DNA of 64,000 nt from JAIOSM01 sp964593725 (GTDB lineage: Bacteria > Desulfobacterota > Desulfobacteria > Desulfobacterales > Desulfobacteraceae), in NCBI GenBank assembly GCA_964593725.1, contig CAZQJS010000003.1:34251-98250 (forward strand). The letters are read 5' to 3'. The notes under the pieces were generated by a model. The model made no database searches, had not been told where the DNA came from, and saw only the letters and a list, made by a program, of their open reading frames with translations. Positions 25,303-35,437 of this stretch are shown here, piece by piece. A program made the translations under genes and the position numbers. Numbering within the stretch: position 1 is the stretch's first letter; every line of letters begins with the position of its first letter.

Positions 25303-28179
25303 ATGGTGAAAAATTTTTTTCTGTTTATTTTTCTGGTTTTGATCCTTTTTGTTCTGGGATCATGTTCTGCTCTGGTTCACACAAATCCAGACAAAGCTTT
25401 TAAAACCAGATTCAAGACCGATCTTAAAGAAGATCCAGCCCTTGTGCATGGAATCCTTGAAAACGGATTCAGGTACTATCTTTATAAGAACAGTACTCCG
25501 GAAAACAGGGTCAGCATGCATCTTGATGTTCTTGCCGGCTCTTATCATGAAAATAAAGACCAGTCAGGCCTTGCCCATTTTCTTGAACATATGCTTTTTA
25601 ACGGTTCGGCACATTTTAAACCGGGCGAACTGGTTGAATATTTTCAGTCCATTGGAATGGCCTTTGGGGCTGATGCCAATGCCCATACAGGCTTTTTTGA
25701 GACTGTTTATGATCTTTCCCTGCCCAGGGGTGATAAAAAGAGTATTAAAGATGGGCTATTAGTTATTGATGATTATGCAAGGGGTGCACTGCTTTTACCA
25801 TCTGAAATCAAAAAGGAACGCGGAATTATCCTTGCAGAAAAGCGTGACAGGGATTCTGTTTCCTACCGCACCTTTAAAGAGTCCATGAAATTTGAACTTT
25901 CCGGGTCAAGGATTATAGAAAGATACCCCATAGGCCTTGAAGATACCATAAAGAATGCCAGTCAGGCACTTTTAAAAGATTTTTATGATACATGGTACAG
26001 GCCTGATAACATGATCCTTATCATTGCAGGTGATTTTGACCTGGCTTTAACAGCTGAACTTATTAAAGAAAGGTTTAAAGATTTAAAACCCAGGGGGAAA
26101 AAAAGGGTTGTTCCTTCCAATACCTGGGATAAGCACACAGGGATAAAAGTTTTTTATCACCACGAAGTTGAATCAAGCAGTACAAATATTACCATTGAAA
26201 CAATTTCCAGAGTGGAGTTTAAACAGCAGACCTTTGACAGTTTAAAGGAAAGAATAAAGAATAATATTGCAAACTCCATACTGGACAATAGATTATCAAG
26301 GCTTCTTGCAAAGAAAAATCCCCCCTTTTCTGACATTGGTGTAAGCTCTGGTGTTTATCTTAGAAATATTGCCTACTCATCTATTTATGCTGAAACAACC
26401 CCGGATAATTGGAGAGAAACTCTTTCAACCCTTGATATAAGCCTGCGCTCTGCACTTGAATTCGGGTTTACGGAAAAGGAGCTTAAAAGGGCAAAGGCAG
26501 AATATATTAATGAACTTGAGGACCAGGTCAAAAAATCCAGTACAAGGAAGAGTAATATTATTGCAGCAGGTATTATCTACCATTTAAACAATAAAAAAGT
26601 ATTCCAGAGCCCTGAAACCCGCCTGACCATAGTAAAACCCTTTATTCAGGCTCTAAAGCTTGAGGATATTAATAAAAGTTTTATTAAGTCATGGCACAAA
26701 GGGCACAGACTTATCCTTGTTACGGGCAATGGTAAAATTGCTGATAACAGAAAAGATGCAGAGGATATAATACTTGCCTGTTATACCAGAAGTTTAAAAT
26801 CCAAAGCCCCAAGGTATAAGGACAGCAGTGATGTAAAATTTCCATATCTGCCTGTGCCTGCTGCATTCAATGTGTCTGATGAAATTAATAAATCACATGG
26901 CTTGATCAAATCGAAAAAACATATTCCACAATTAGGTATTACAACAATTGATTTTAAAAATATGTTGAGATTAAATTTGAAAAAAACTCAATTTAAAAAG
27001 GGTGAGTTCATATTTAATGCCGCAGTCAAAGGAGGCAGGGTAACAGAACCTGAAGCAAAGCCAGGATTATCTATTATTGCAGAAGAACTTCTGAATGAGA
27101 GCGGTTTTGGCAGGGTAAATAAAGAAGAGTTAAGGGAGATTCTAGCCGGCACAAGTGTTGACATTGGTTTTTCAGTAGAAGGTGACAGCTTTAATTTTCA
27201 CGGACAGGGGGAACCCTCAGAACTTAAACTTGTTTTTCAGCTGATCCATACATATTTAAACGACCCGGGATTCAGGGAAGAGAGCCTTGATCTTGTTAAA
27301 AAACGGTATGAACAGGATTTTAATTCCTTTTTAAGAACACCTTCCGGCTTAATGTACATAAAAGGTAACAAATTCCTTGCAGGGGGCGACCACCGGTTTG
27401 GTTATCCAAAGGTTGAACTCATAAAAAATATTACCTGCCAGGATGTCAGGGAATGGCTCATGCCTTTTTTTAAAAAAGCAGGCCTGGAAATATCCATTGT
27501 AGGAGATTTTAACCTGAAAGAGGCAGAAGAGTTAACCTTACAATATTTTGGAGCCCTGCCTTCCCGGGACAGTGCAGGCTTAAATCTGAAAAAAGAGAAT
27601 ATCTTAAGATTTCCCAAGGGTGAAACATTAACACTGAAAATGGATACAAAGGTTAAAAAATCTGAAATCAGACTTGCTTTTTTAACAGATGATTTTTGGG
27701 ATATTCCCCAGACCAGAGCCATGAACCTGCTTTCCTCCATTTTTTCCGAACGATTCAGAAAAATCATCCGTGAAGAGATGGGCCTTGCATATTCAACCTA
27801 TGTTTACAATAATCCTTCTGCTATTTACAGAGATTATGGTGTTTTAAATGCTGTTGTCCTTGCAGATCCTGAAAAAACAGATATTGTGCTTGATAAGATG
27901 AAGGAGATTACCCGGCTGCTTTCTGACAAGGGTGTGACAGAAAAAGAGCTGGAGCTTGTGAGAAAACCTTTACTTAACTATATACGGGATATGCAGCAGA
28001 CAAATTCATACTGGTTAAATTCAGTGTTGTCAGGTTCCCTTGATCATCCGGAAAAATTTGAATGGGCTGGAAATATTTTTGATGATTATTCATCTGTTTC
28101 TTTCAAGACAATCTCTTTTCTTGCTAAAAAGTTTTTAGATCTTGGGATAAGTGCTGAAATAATAATTAAAGCCCGTTAG
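25303..28179 (+). CDS. M16-family zinc metalloprotease, predicted lipoprotein
   Basis: A 958-residue two-half M16 peptidase. The signal peptide ends in a lipobox LGSC with C21, so the protein is predicted to be lipid-anchored in the periplasm. The inverted zinc motif HFLEH (H92, E95, H96) follows QSGLAHFLEH, with the downstream glutamate region ERGIILAEKRDRD. The second half is the non-catalytic M16_C partner (FRKIIREEMGLAYSTYVY). This is the PqqL/pitrilysin-like group that degrades peptides and small proteins. Its 3' end overlaps the converging PilZ gene by 14 bases. Confidence 0.93.
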   Translation: MVKNFFLFIFLVLILFVLGSCSALVHTNPDKAFKTRFKTDLKEDPALVHGILENGFRYYLYKNSTPENRVSMHLDVLAGSYHENKDQSGLAHFLEHMLFNGSAHFKPGELVEYFQSIGMAFGADANAHTGFFETVYDLSLPRGDKKSIKDGLLVIDDYARGALLLPSEIKKERGIILAEKRDRDSVSYRTFKESMKFELSGSRIIERYPIGLEDTIKNASQALLKDFYDTWYRPDNMILIIAGDFDLALTAELIKERFKDLKPRGKKRVVPSNTWDKHTGIKVFYHHEVESSSTNITIETISRVEFKQQTFDSLKERIKNNIANSILDNRLSRLLAKKNPPFSDIGVSSGVYLRNIAYSSIYAETTPDNWRETLSTLDISLRSALEFGFTEKELKRAKAEYINELEDQVKKSSTRKSNIIAAGIIYHLNNKKVFQSPETRLTIVKPFIQALKLEDINKSFIKSWHKGHRLILVTGNGKIADNRKDAEDIILACYTRSLKSKAPRYKDSSDVKFPYLPVPAAFNVSDEINKSHGLIKSKKHIPQLGITTIDFKNMLRLNLKKTQFKKGEFIFNAAVKGGRVTEPEAKPGLSIIAEELLNESGFGRVNKEELREILAGTSVDIGFSVEGDSFNFHGQGEPSELKLVFQLIHTYLNDPGFREESLDLVKKRYEQDFNSFLRTPSGLMYIKGNKFLAGGDHRFGYPKVELIKNITCQDVREWLMPFFKKAGLEISIVGDFNLKEAEELTLQYFGALPSRDSAGLNLKKENILRFPKGETLTLKMDTKVKKSEIRLAFLTDDFWDIPQTRAMNLLSSIFSERFRKIIREEMGLAYSTYVYNNPSAIYRDYGVLNAVVLADPEKTDIVLDKMKEITRLLSDKGVTEKELELVRKPLLNYIRDMQQTNSYWLNSVLSGSLDHPEKFEWAGNIFDDYSSVSFKTISFLAKKFLDLGISAEIIIKAR

Positions 28180-28564
28180 ATGATTTGCTGGCATTGTTTT
28201 CAATATAGTAATCAAGATCAAATAGCTGTTTCAGTTTAAGATCCAGAAATTTTATATGCCTGATTCTGATTGTCATTGTATCAAAGGATACATCCGGGGT
28301 TTCAAAATCAGGTGCTTCATAATCATCAATGGTTTCAAAATTGATATCTCCAACATAATTGTCCATGCTGCTTAAAAAAAGAGTCTCTTTATTACTGGAT
28401 CTGTTTTTTTTGTCAGGTTTTGTGTCAATATATTTGAATGCAAGCCCGCCCATACTTATGTCCACTATTTGTCCAAGGACATGTGAATTCGGGCTGATGG
28501 TAGCATAGCTCCCTTTTTTTGTGGGATATCTTTTATGTTTTCTTCTCTCTTTTTTCTTTGTCAT
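28166..28564 (-). CDS. PilZ-domain protein (putative c-di-GMP binding)
   Basis: A small protein (132 residues from the ATG at 28564) with the two PilZ signatures: an N-terminal arginine cluster ERRKHKRYP and a DISMGGLAF match to the D/N-x-S-x-x-G motif. It probably binds cyclic di-GMP. The middle is acidic and unlike known partners. An upstream in-frame ATG at 28594 would add ten residues, but neither has a strong ribosome site; I chose the one closest to the PilZ start. It is at the 3' end of a long minus-strand gene run. Confidence 0.82.
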   Translation of the reverse strand: MTKKKERRKHKRYPTKKGSYATISPNSHVLGQIVDISMGGLAFKYIDTKPDKKNRSSNKETLFLSSMDNYVGDINFETIDDYEAPDFETPDVSFDTMTIRIRHIKFLDLKLKQLFDLDYYIENNASKSSNGL

Positions 28565-28646
28565 GGGCCTTAAAAACCAATAATAAACATTCAATTAAGC
28601 ATGGTTTATACCAGGAATTTCCCATAGTCAACAGATTTTTTTGTTT

Positions 28647-29129
28647 TTACTTTTCAATGAATTGTAATAAATCTCTGTTTTTTAATACTTTTTCAGGATC
28701 ATAGACTCTGCCGTTTATACAAATATACACACCTTCCTTAAGCACCTGTACTGCAGCAGTGGCTCCCCCAAGGTTGAAAAAAGCATCACTTGATCTGAAT
28801 TCAGCAGGCTCCATGGCCCCTGTCAGAACTATGACCTTGCCATGGATTTTTTTCAGGAGACCTGCCGTTTGAATCATGGTATCAGTGCCATGGGTTATGA
28901 CAATGAGCCTGTTCTCCTCTTTTTGTACTGCTTTGAAAATAGTTGCTCTGTCACTTTCTGTAATATCAAGGGAATCTTTTTTAAAAAGGGATTCTATTTC
29001 ATAATCAAAATTTATGCGTGCATCTTTTAAAATAATATCTACCTTCGGGTCGCCGACTTTATATCTGCTTAGGGAATCAAAATAGATTTTATCTATGGTT
29101 CCTCCGGTTGTAAAAAATTTAATTTTCAT
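28647..29129 (-). CDS. Short asparaginase-like protein (N-terminal domain only)
   Basis: The 160-residue protein matches the N-terminal domain of L-asparaginases: FTTGGTIDK with the first catalytic threonine (T8 or T10 region), ITHGTDTMIQTA with the second T-D pair, and KVIVLTGAMEPAEFRSSDA with the lysine. The usual C-terminal domain of about 130 residues is absent and the frame ends cleanly, so this is probably a natural single-domain family rather than a broken gene. Asparaginase activity is not assured. The ATG overlaps the recX stop by four bases. Confidence 0.85.
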   Translation of the reverse strand: MKIKFFTTGGTIDKIYFDSLSRYKVGDPKVDIILKDARINFDYEIESLFKKDSLDITESDRATIFKAVQKEENRLIVITHGTDTMIQTAGLLKKIHGKVIVLTGAMEPAEFRSSDAFFNLGGATAAVQVLKEGVYICINGRVYDPEKVLKNRDLLQFIEK

Positions 29130-29620
29130 TTATCAGGCTCCTTATCCATAATATCCTTTGAGAATTTTTCCCAGGTCGCTTTTGAGACTTCCCAGTTGAA
29201 CCCACGGTTTTTCAAAAAACCAAACATTTTATTTTTAATTATTTTTTTTTCAAGCTGAAGCCATGTTGATATTTTAGGCCCTATTGCATTGTAAGCTGAT
29301 TTGTACTCATCAATTCTATCAAGTTGTTTTTCTATTATGGTATCACACACTCCTTTATTTTTAAGCTCATACCTTAAAGCAAATTTTGATTTCGGCCTGA
29401 TTTTCTCCCTTGTATGGATGAATTCCTGTGCAAACTTATCATCATCAAGCAGCCTGTTCTCCTGAAGGGTCAAAAGGGTGAGTTCAATTATTTCAGAATT
29501 GAATTTTTTTTTATAAAGATACTCTTTGACTTCCTTAACACTTCGATCCCTTAAAGCAAGAAAATTCAAACTCAAATCATAGGCTTTCTGCATCTGCCTT
29601 TCATGTTCAGGTGGTATCAT
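29126..29620 (-). CDS. recX: RecX-family regulatory protein
   Basis: RecX proteins bind RecA filaments and limit their activity. The 164-residue protein has three-helix RecX repeats: ALRDRSVKEVKEYLYKKKFNSEIIELTL, LLDDDKFAQEFIHTR and LRYELKNKGVCDTIIEKQL, the usual order of the family. I place the start at the ATG at 29620, which has AAGGA five bases upstream, instead of an upstream TTG. recA is not in the window. It is embedded in an operon-like run with overlaps on both sides. Confidence 0.87.
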   Translation of the reverse strand: MIPPEHERQMQKAYDLSLNFLALRDRSVKEVKEYLYKKKFNSEIIELTLLTLQENRLLDDDKFAQEFIHTREKIRPKSKFALRYELKNKGVCDTIIEKQLDRIDEYKSAYNAIGPKISTWLQLEKKIIKNKMFGFLKNRGFNWEVSKATWEKFSKDIMDKEPDK

Positions 29621-30386
29621 TTTTCCTTTTTTCAAATGGTTTCCAGATGATATTTATCCGGGCAAGTTCCTGGTTTTTAGATTCATTGAAAATGGAATGC
29701 CGGGTTGTAAGATAATCAGGTGAATAATTGATCTGGGCACATGCCACAATATTTCCGGGATAAAAAGACTCTTTTTTAAAGATTATATTTATTTTTTTAA
29801 TTAAAAAATGGTTAAGTATCTCTTTGGGCAACGACTCAACTGCCCACTCAACATAACTTGAATTATTGACGTGTCTGTTTAAATCAAGGTCATGTATTCT
29901 GATCTTAAAGGTGTGTTCATGATCAATTCTTTTTACTTCTTTTAAATTTTTGAAAAATTTCTCTACACAGGTTGTATTCTCACAAAGCATTTCATCTGTC
30001 ATGAATTTTCCAAGGTGGCAGGGGTTTCCTGTAAGTTTATTAACAATCACCCAGGAGCCAATTGCATTTGCAATGATTTTATTTGATTTTGTCTCAATTT
30101 TAAACCATCTTAAATCATAGAGCCGTTTATGTGTGTTTCTGGTAACAGTGATTTTAAGATCATCATTTAGTTGAGCAGTATCATTGATTTCAATTTGATA
30201 CCTGGATATGACCCAGAAAAGGTTCAGGCCTGCAAGGTCTTTACTTGAAATTTCAAGTTTAATTGAATATTCAACAGCAATATCCTGGAGCATATTCATT
30301 ATGTTAACAACTTTTAATTCTCCGAACCTGCCAATATTGGAGAATGAATTCTTTATTATTTTTGTATGAACAGAATCGTATTTCAT
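29607..30386 (-). CDS. Acyl-ACP thioesterase, FatA type
   Basis: A 259-residue double-hotdog thioesterase. The N-terminal half has MLQDIAVEYS and FWVISRYQIEI, with RNTHKRLYDLRWF; the C-terminal half holds the catalytic-region motif DLDLNRHVNNSSYVEWAVESLP, where N-R-H-V-N-N matches the plant and bacterial FatA asparagine-histidine site. It releases free fatty acids from acyl-ACP in the cytoplasm. It overlaps the AsmA-like gene by four bases and the recX gene by 14, so a link to envelope lipid supply is possible but inferred. Confidence 0.88.
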   Translation of the reverse strand: MKYDSVHTKIIKNSFSNIGRFGELKVVNIMNMLQDIAVEYSIKLEISSKDLAGLNLFWVISRYQIEINDTAQLNDDLKITVTRNTHKRLYDLRWFKIETKSNKIIANAIGSWVIVNKLTGNPCHLGKFMTDEMLCENTTCVEKFFKNLKEVKRIDHEHTFKIRIHDLDLNRHVNNSSYVEWAVESLPKEILNHFLIKKINIIFKKESFYPGNIVACAQINYSPDYLTTRHSIFNESKNQELARINIIWKPFEKRKNDTT

Positions 30387-33367
30387 TTGGTTTGATTTTC
30401 AGTACTATTGTTTTTTTGTGTGTTTGCCCCGGGTAATTTGTCAATCAGTTTAAAAGGTGCTTTGATTATGTTTGCAAAAAGTTCGATTACCCCTTTTCCA
30501 ACAGAGGTTGGGTGCAGTGGTATAACACTTGGGTCTTCAAGGCTCCCTGATACTTTAACAGGAATGGATATCAAAGTGTTATTAAGTACTGTGTTCACAA
30601 CCGGTATATTCTCGATGAGAAGATCAATGGTTTTAAAAGGTGCCACAAGGCAGATAATATCCAGTTCGTTTTTTTTCATATCCACCTTTCCCTGAAAAAC
30701 AAGTGTCATATCCATGGCATCTATTACAGCCTCTTTTAACACTATTCTGTTGTTGATTATATCTGATTTTAAATTTATGGATTTATATTTAAAACCTTCC
30801 TGGGTGTAATCCGGTGTTCTGTTTTTAAAATAATTTGTAATGTTAATGGTGGATAATATTCTGGAGATTACGGTTAAACTGTCAATTTTTCCTTTTTTTG
30901 ATGTCAGGTTGAGTTTTCCGGAAAGTTTATCAGATTGTTTGTTGATTACAAGATCAATTACAACATTTTTAAAGGATGATTTTCTGTATATTAAAAGACC
31001 TGTTTCGATGTGTAATGTTTTATTGAAACTTATTTCCTTGTTATCTGTCCGGGCACTTTTCTTACTAAAAAGAGTATCTTTATTTTTTACAAATATTTGA
31101 TTTAAAATATTTTCAAGGTTGAGTGAATCAGCATAAATTGAAATATTATCCCCATCCTCTGATTTAAAGATAACATCCTTTCCATCTGTGTAAGCGGTCA
31201 CCAGGTCATACAGGGGTGAGTCATGTTTAAAAATTTTTTTAAGGGTTCTTGTGTTTAAATAACCGGCAAACCTGGAGAAATCAAATTGTTCCCCGGGACT
31301 GATCAGGAATTTTATATCAGTATAAGGGCTTTCTTTAATGTGTACACCCTTAAAGTGGAACTTTTCCTTATTTTTATTTTCACAGGCAAGTTTAACTTCC
31401 AGGTTTTCCGGGAATTCAAGGGTGCCGGAAAATGAGGAATTATTATTAATTTTAATGGATTCGTATTTTCCATTTTTTACTAAAAAGGGGGTATTTATAT
31501 ACTGGATTTCTTTATTTGGCGTATAGTTTGTAATTACAGCAGTATCATCCACCTCTGCATTAATTTTATTAAACAATAATTTTTGATCTGACAAAACAAA
31601 TTCACAGGTTTTTATCAGATTTGAGCTGCCGCCTGAGTTCATCAGCTTTATCCGGTTGTCCTTAAGAGAGCCTTTAACATGAAATTTTAACCTGTAAGGT
31701 GTCAGTACATTACCTTCCACACTGGCAGATGTGACTTTAATTGTACCTTGTTCAACCTTTAAGTTATTTACAACGTCTGAAACAGGTTTAAAACAAAAGA
31801 GCCATTTAAAAAATTCTCTGGAATCAATTAATGCTCTTCCTTTTCTGATGTTGATCAAGTTGCTGTTATTCATATTATAGGAACCTGTAAGGCCATCATA
31901 ATGACTCTTTCCAATTTTTCCTGCAAAATCTGTAATTGCTACAATATTATTCTTATATTTAAATTTTCCGCGGTTAATTCTTATTTTCCCGGGCAGTCTC
32001 CTGTAAACACCTGCACCTTTAATATTTTCAGTTGTTACAATTACATCCAGTCTGCCATGGCTCTTAAGGTTAAGTTTAAGTGTCCCCTTTACCCTGCCTG
32101 TTACATCCCGGACACCTTTGAGTTCCCGGGCAAGCAGTGAACCATCAAACAAGTCGATTAAAATGTTTTGTACATCCATAAGGGGAGAGTCAATGTCAAA
32201 ACTGCCATGGAAAGGGTAACCAGTGTTGTGCATAAGATCAATCTCAAGGGTGCTGTTGTTTATTACAGCATTGCGGATCCTGCCATTTTTAACTTTAATG
32301 TATAAAATCCCGTTTTTTATTAAGGCTGTGCCCTGAACATCAGATGGTATAAGGCCTGTGTTGGGGATCTTAATATGGCCTTCAGCGACCTGACCCTTGA
32401 GTATCATATTGCCAGGGCGTAATAATTTTTTTAACTTTGTCTTTTGAAAGAGCACGCTTATTTGCGGGGCATTGCCGCCCCTTACAATATCAAATATACT
32501 CTCACTTATTTTTTCCTTGTTAAAAAGGTCAAAGTAAGCTGTTTTTGCCTGTTCAATATTAACATCCTGTCCTGTAAATTTTAAAAAAGCATCAGAAGTA
32601 TTGCCATTGTACCTGAATTCAATTCCCAGGGTGCTTGAAGGGTACTTAAAAATAATGGGTGAGGCATTAATTTCAACTTTTTGATCAATTATGGAGAAAT
32701 CAGCCTTCAAACTTTTAATAAAAATAAGATTACCGGTTCTCCTGGTGTTAAGATTAAAAATTTTATCATTAAAATGGTATTTTTTTAAGAATTCTTTTTT
32801 TAAAGCAAGGTCAGTTATTGAGATATCTCCTTTGATTTTTCTATCTCCTGTAATTTTAATTGTAACATCCAGGCTTTTGGCAAAATTATGTTTCAGGTGT
32901 TTGATAAATATAAATAATCCCTGCTTTTTATCAATATATTTACCAATCAGGCCTGCAAGGGAGATATCAATTAGTTTTAAAGGCTTTTGCCCATGGTTTT
33001 CAGGAGGAATCACATCCAGATTTGAATTAAATATCAGGATTTTTTTTAAAACCACTCTGCCCTTTAAAAGTTTATAAAAATCAGGGGATATTGAAAATGT
33101 TTTACAGGTAAAATGAGCCATGGTTTTTGATTTAATGGTAAAATCTGTAAATTTTACAGTAAACCCGGGAAACAGATCAATATCAATATCTCCTGCATTC
33201 ACCATGGTGTGTGTCTGATTTGTAAGAAGTTTAATCAGGTTGTTCTGGAAATAAGCTGTTTTTAAAAACCATGGAAAGGAGTTTAATAAAAAAAAGAAAA
33301 TAATGGAAAATACAACAAGGGAGTGGAATAATATTTCCAATATATTTTCAAGTCTGGACACAAGCAT
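30383..33367 (-). CDS. AsmA/YhdP-like envelope protein
   Basis: The 994-residue protein has one N-terminal membrane segment (about 10-33), then a long beta-rich periplasmic part with the AsmA-type beginning LTNQTHTMVNAGDIDIDLFPGFTVKFTDF. The C-terminal region, with YKSINLKSDIINNRIVLKEAVIDAMDMTLVFQGKVDM and IPVKVSGSLEDPSVIPLHP, is the AsmA_2/DUF3971-type end. Members such as YhdP and TamB are thought to carry phospholipid to the outer membrane. It shares an operon with a Prc-type protease and a fatty-acid thioesterase. Confidence 0.88.
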   Translation of the reverse strand: MLVSRLENILEILFHSLVVFSIIFFFLLNSFPWFLKTAYFQNNLIKLLTNQTHTMVNAGDIDIDLFPGFTVKFTDFTIKSKTMAHFTCKTFSISPDFYKLLKGRVVLKKILIFNSNLDVIPPENHGQKPLKLIDISLAGLIGKYIDKKQGLFIFIKHLKHNFAKSLDVTIKITGDRKIKGDISITDLALKKEFLKKYHFNDKIFNLNTRRTGNLIFIKSLKADFSIIDQKVEINASPIIFKYPSSTLGIEFRYNGNTSDAFLKFTGQDVNIEQAKTAYFDLFNKEKISESIFDIVRGGNAPQISVLFQKTKLKKLLRPGNMILKGQVAEGHIKIPNTGLIPSDVQGTALIKNGILYIKVKNGRIRNAVINNSTLEIDLMHNTGYPFHGSFDIDSPLMDVQNILIDLFDGSLLARELKGVRDVTGRVKGTLKLNLKSHGRLDVIVTTENIKGAGVYRRLPGKIRINRGKFKYKNNIVAITDFAGKIGKSHYDGLTGSYNMNNSNLINIRKGRALIDSREFFKWLFCFKPVSDVVNNLKVEQGTIKVTSASVEGNVLTPYRLKFHVKGSLKDNRIKLMNSGGSSNLIKTCEFVLSDQKLLFNKINAEVDDTAVITNYTPNKEIQYINTPFLVKNGKYESIKINNNSSFSGTLEFPENLEVKLACENKNKEKFHFKGVHIKESPYTDIKFLISPGEQFDFSRFAGYLNTRTLKKIFKHDSPLYDLVTAYTDGKDVIFKSEDGDNISIYADSLNLENILNQIFVKNKDTLFSKKSARTDNKEISFNKTLHIETGLLIYRKSSFKNVVIDLVINKQSDKLSGKLNLTSKKGKIDSLTVISRILSTINITNYFKNRTPDYTQEGFKYKSINLKSDIINNRIVLKEAVIDAMDMTLVFQGKVDMKKNELDIICLVAPFKTIDLLIENIPVVNTVLNNTLISIPVKVSGSLEDPSVIPLHPTSVGKGVIELFANIIKAPFKLIDKLPGANTQKNNSTENQTK

Positions 33368-33370
33368 TAA

Positions 33371-35437
33371 TTACCATGTATAACCTTTATTCTTAGATAC
33401 CCGGATAAATTCAGATGTGATAATTTGAGCCTCATCCAGAAGAAAATCCTTATTTATCTCTTTTATCTCTTTGATTTCAGACAGACTTTTTACAGGTTTG
33501 ATTTTTTTTGCAATAAGAAGCCTGTTCTCTATTTCAAGCTCTTCTGCCTCATCAAGCTTTTTTCCTGCCATCCTCTTTTTGAGGTTCAATGAGAGATAAT
33601 CCCGGGCTGCAATTTTTTTCCCCAGGGCATATTTTTCATTTATATATTTAAATTCTATTTTATCTTGAGTTCTTTTTTTATAAGATATGTTTAACAGATC
33701 AATGATATCTGACATATCCCTGTATGATTTATAAAATGCCCGTATTGCAGTATCATAGGGCAGAGCATAGTCAAGGGAGCTTTCACCTACCTGGTCTGCA
33801 TCGTAAATATGGGGAAGCTCTATATCAGGAGGTATTCCTTTATTTTGTGTGGATTCTCCGGAAATCCTGTAAAATTTAGCAGTAGTCAGTTTAAGCCTGC
33901 CCTTTGCAAGGGGCATTAATGTCTGAACAGTACCTTTGCCAAAGCTTCTGGTACCGACAATCAAGCCACGATTATAATCTTTGATTGCACCGGCAAAAAT
34001 TTCAGACGCTGAAGCACTCATGCGGTTTATCATGACAACAAGTGGGCCATGGTACATTATATCTTTGTTGTTATCCTGGAGCCGTTTTATCCTGAATTTG
34101 GTTTTTATCTGAACAACCGGGCCTGTTTTTATGAAAAAACCTGTTAAAACTTCGGCCTCATGCAGTGCACCGCCGCCATTGCCCCTCAGATCAACTATCA
34201 ATCCGTCAATGTTTTCATCTTTGAGCTCATGGAGCAGTTTTGCCACATCATTTGTAGCGCTTTTATAGTTTTCTTCTCCATTGTGATATGCTTCAAAATC
34301 CAGATAAAAGGCAGGTATTTTAATTATGCCAATTTTATACTGCCTGTTGTTTTGATTAATGGTTTTAATCTCTTTGGTTGCAGACTGTTCTTCAAGTTTA
34401 ATCTTATCCCTTTTGATGCTCACGATTTTTGTGGAATTTTTCTTTTGAACAGGAATGATTTTTAATCTGACAATGGTTCCCTTCTTCCCCCTGATTAATT
34501 TAACCACACTATCAAGGCGTAAACCAATGACATTAATAAAAATACCGTCTTTACCCTGGCTGACCCCGATGATTTTGTCACCAGGCATGAGCTGTTTTGT
34601 TTTATCTGCAGGCCCTGCTGTGATAAGGCGTAAAATTTTTGTGTGCTGGTTCTCCTTCTGGAGTAAAGCACCAATACCTTCAAGGGACTGACTCATTAAA
34701 ATATCAAAATCTTCATAATTTCTGGGTGCTAAGTATTTAGTATGGGGGTCAAAGCTTGTGGTTACAGCATCCATGAATATCTGAAAAGCATCACTTGAGT
34801 TGATTTGTGAAATATAATTAAGCCTGTTTTTATATGTATTTTCAAGGGTCTTATATATCTCTTCAGTCTCTGTGTTCTCAAGTTTCAAGCCGATAATGAT
34901 ATTTTTAATCTCTTTTCTCCACAGGGTTTTCAGCTCATTGATATCCATACACCAGGTCTGTTTTTTCCTGTTGATCAGCAGCTGTTCATCCTTAGTAAAG
35001 TCCAGCTCTTTCTCCCATGATTCTGATAATAAGGAAAGATATTCCGTGCGCATGCGGGTGCGCTCAAGATAGAGATTAAAAACCATGTATGCAAACAGAA
35101 GATCACCCCTTTTCAGGTTATTGTCCAGCCTGAACTCAAACTTTTTAAAATTATCCATTTCATCCTTTAAAAACAGGTGCTTCATCGGGTCAAGGGTGTT
35201 AAGATAATTCAGGAAGATCTTTGAAGAGATGGCATTGTTAAGACTGTCTCTGGAATAATGATTTGATTGAATGGTCTTAATTATTTTAATGCATATATCA
35301 GAATCTGTCTGGGAGAATTTAACTTTTTTAAACTCCGTGCTGTCCTTTGACTGATTTGCATCTGCTGTAAAGGTGAAAAAATATATTGCAAATATACAAC
35401 ATATTACTTTTAGTACTTTTTTTATATTTTTATTCAT
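33371..35437 (-). CDS. Tail-specific protease, Prc/CtpA family (S41)
   Basis: A 688-residue periplasmic protease like E. coli Prc in length and order: signal peptide (to about residue 28, ending TADA), a helical N-domain, a PDZ domain (EGIGALLQ...ITAGPADKTKQLMPGDKIIGV) and the S41 core with DLRGNGGG. The Ser-Lys dyad is S476 (SASASEIFAGA) and K501 (SFGKGTVQ), 25 residues apart as in Prc. A DUF3340-like C-terminal helical end follows. It trims or degrades periplasmic proteins and lipoproteins. Four-base overlap with the upstream ylqF gene. Confidence 0.95.
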   Translation of the reverse strand: MNKNIKKVLKVICCIFAIYFFTFTADANQSKDSTEFKKVKFSQTDSDICIKIIKTIQSNHYSRDSLNNAISSKIFLNYLNTLDPMKHLFLKDEMDNFKKFEFRLDNNLKRGDLLFAYMVFNLYLERTRMRTEYLSLLSESWEKELDFTKDEQLLINRKKQTWCMDINELKTLWRKEIKNIIIGLKLENTETEEIYKTLENTYKNRLNYISQINSSDAFQIFMDAVTTSFDPHTKYLAPRNYEDFDILMSQSLEGIGALLQKENQHTKILRLITAGPADKTKQLMPGDKIIGVSQGKDGIFINVIGLRLDSVVKLIRGKKGTIVRLKIIPVQKKNSTKIVSIKRDKIKLEEQSATKEIKTINQNNRQYKIGIIKIPAFYLDFEAYHNGEENYKSATNDVAKLLHELKDENIDGLIVDLRGNGGGALHEAEVLTGFFIKTGPVVQIKTKFRIKRLQDNNKDIMYHGPLVVMINRMSASASEIFAGAIKDYNRGLIVGTRSFGKGTVQTLMPLAKGRLKLTTAKFYRISGESTQNKGIPPDIELPHIYDADQVGESSLDYALPYDTAIRAFYKSYRDMSDIIDLLNISYKKRTQDKIEFKYINEKYALGKKIAARDYLSLNLKKRMAGKKLDEAEELEIENRLLIAKKIKPVKSLSEIKEIKEINKDFLLDEAQIITSEFIRVSKNKGYTW

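Noticed and set aside
28647..29129. Asparaginase-like gene as a frameshifted full-length gene
   Set aside because: No downstream C-terminal domain is readable in other frames before the PilZ gene; the stop is followed by spacer.
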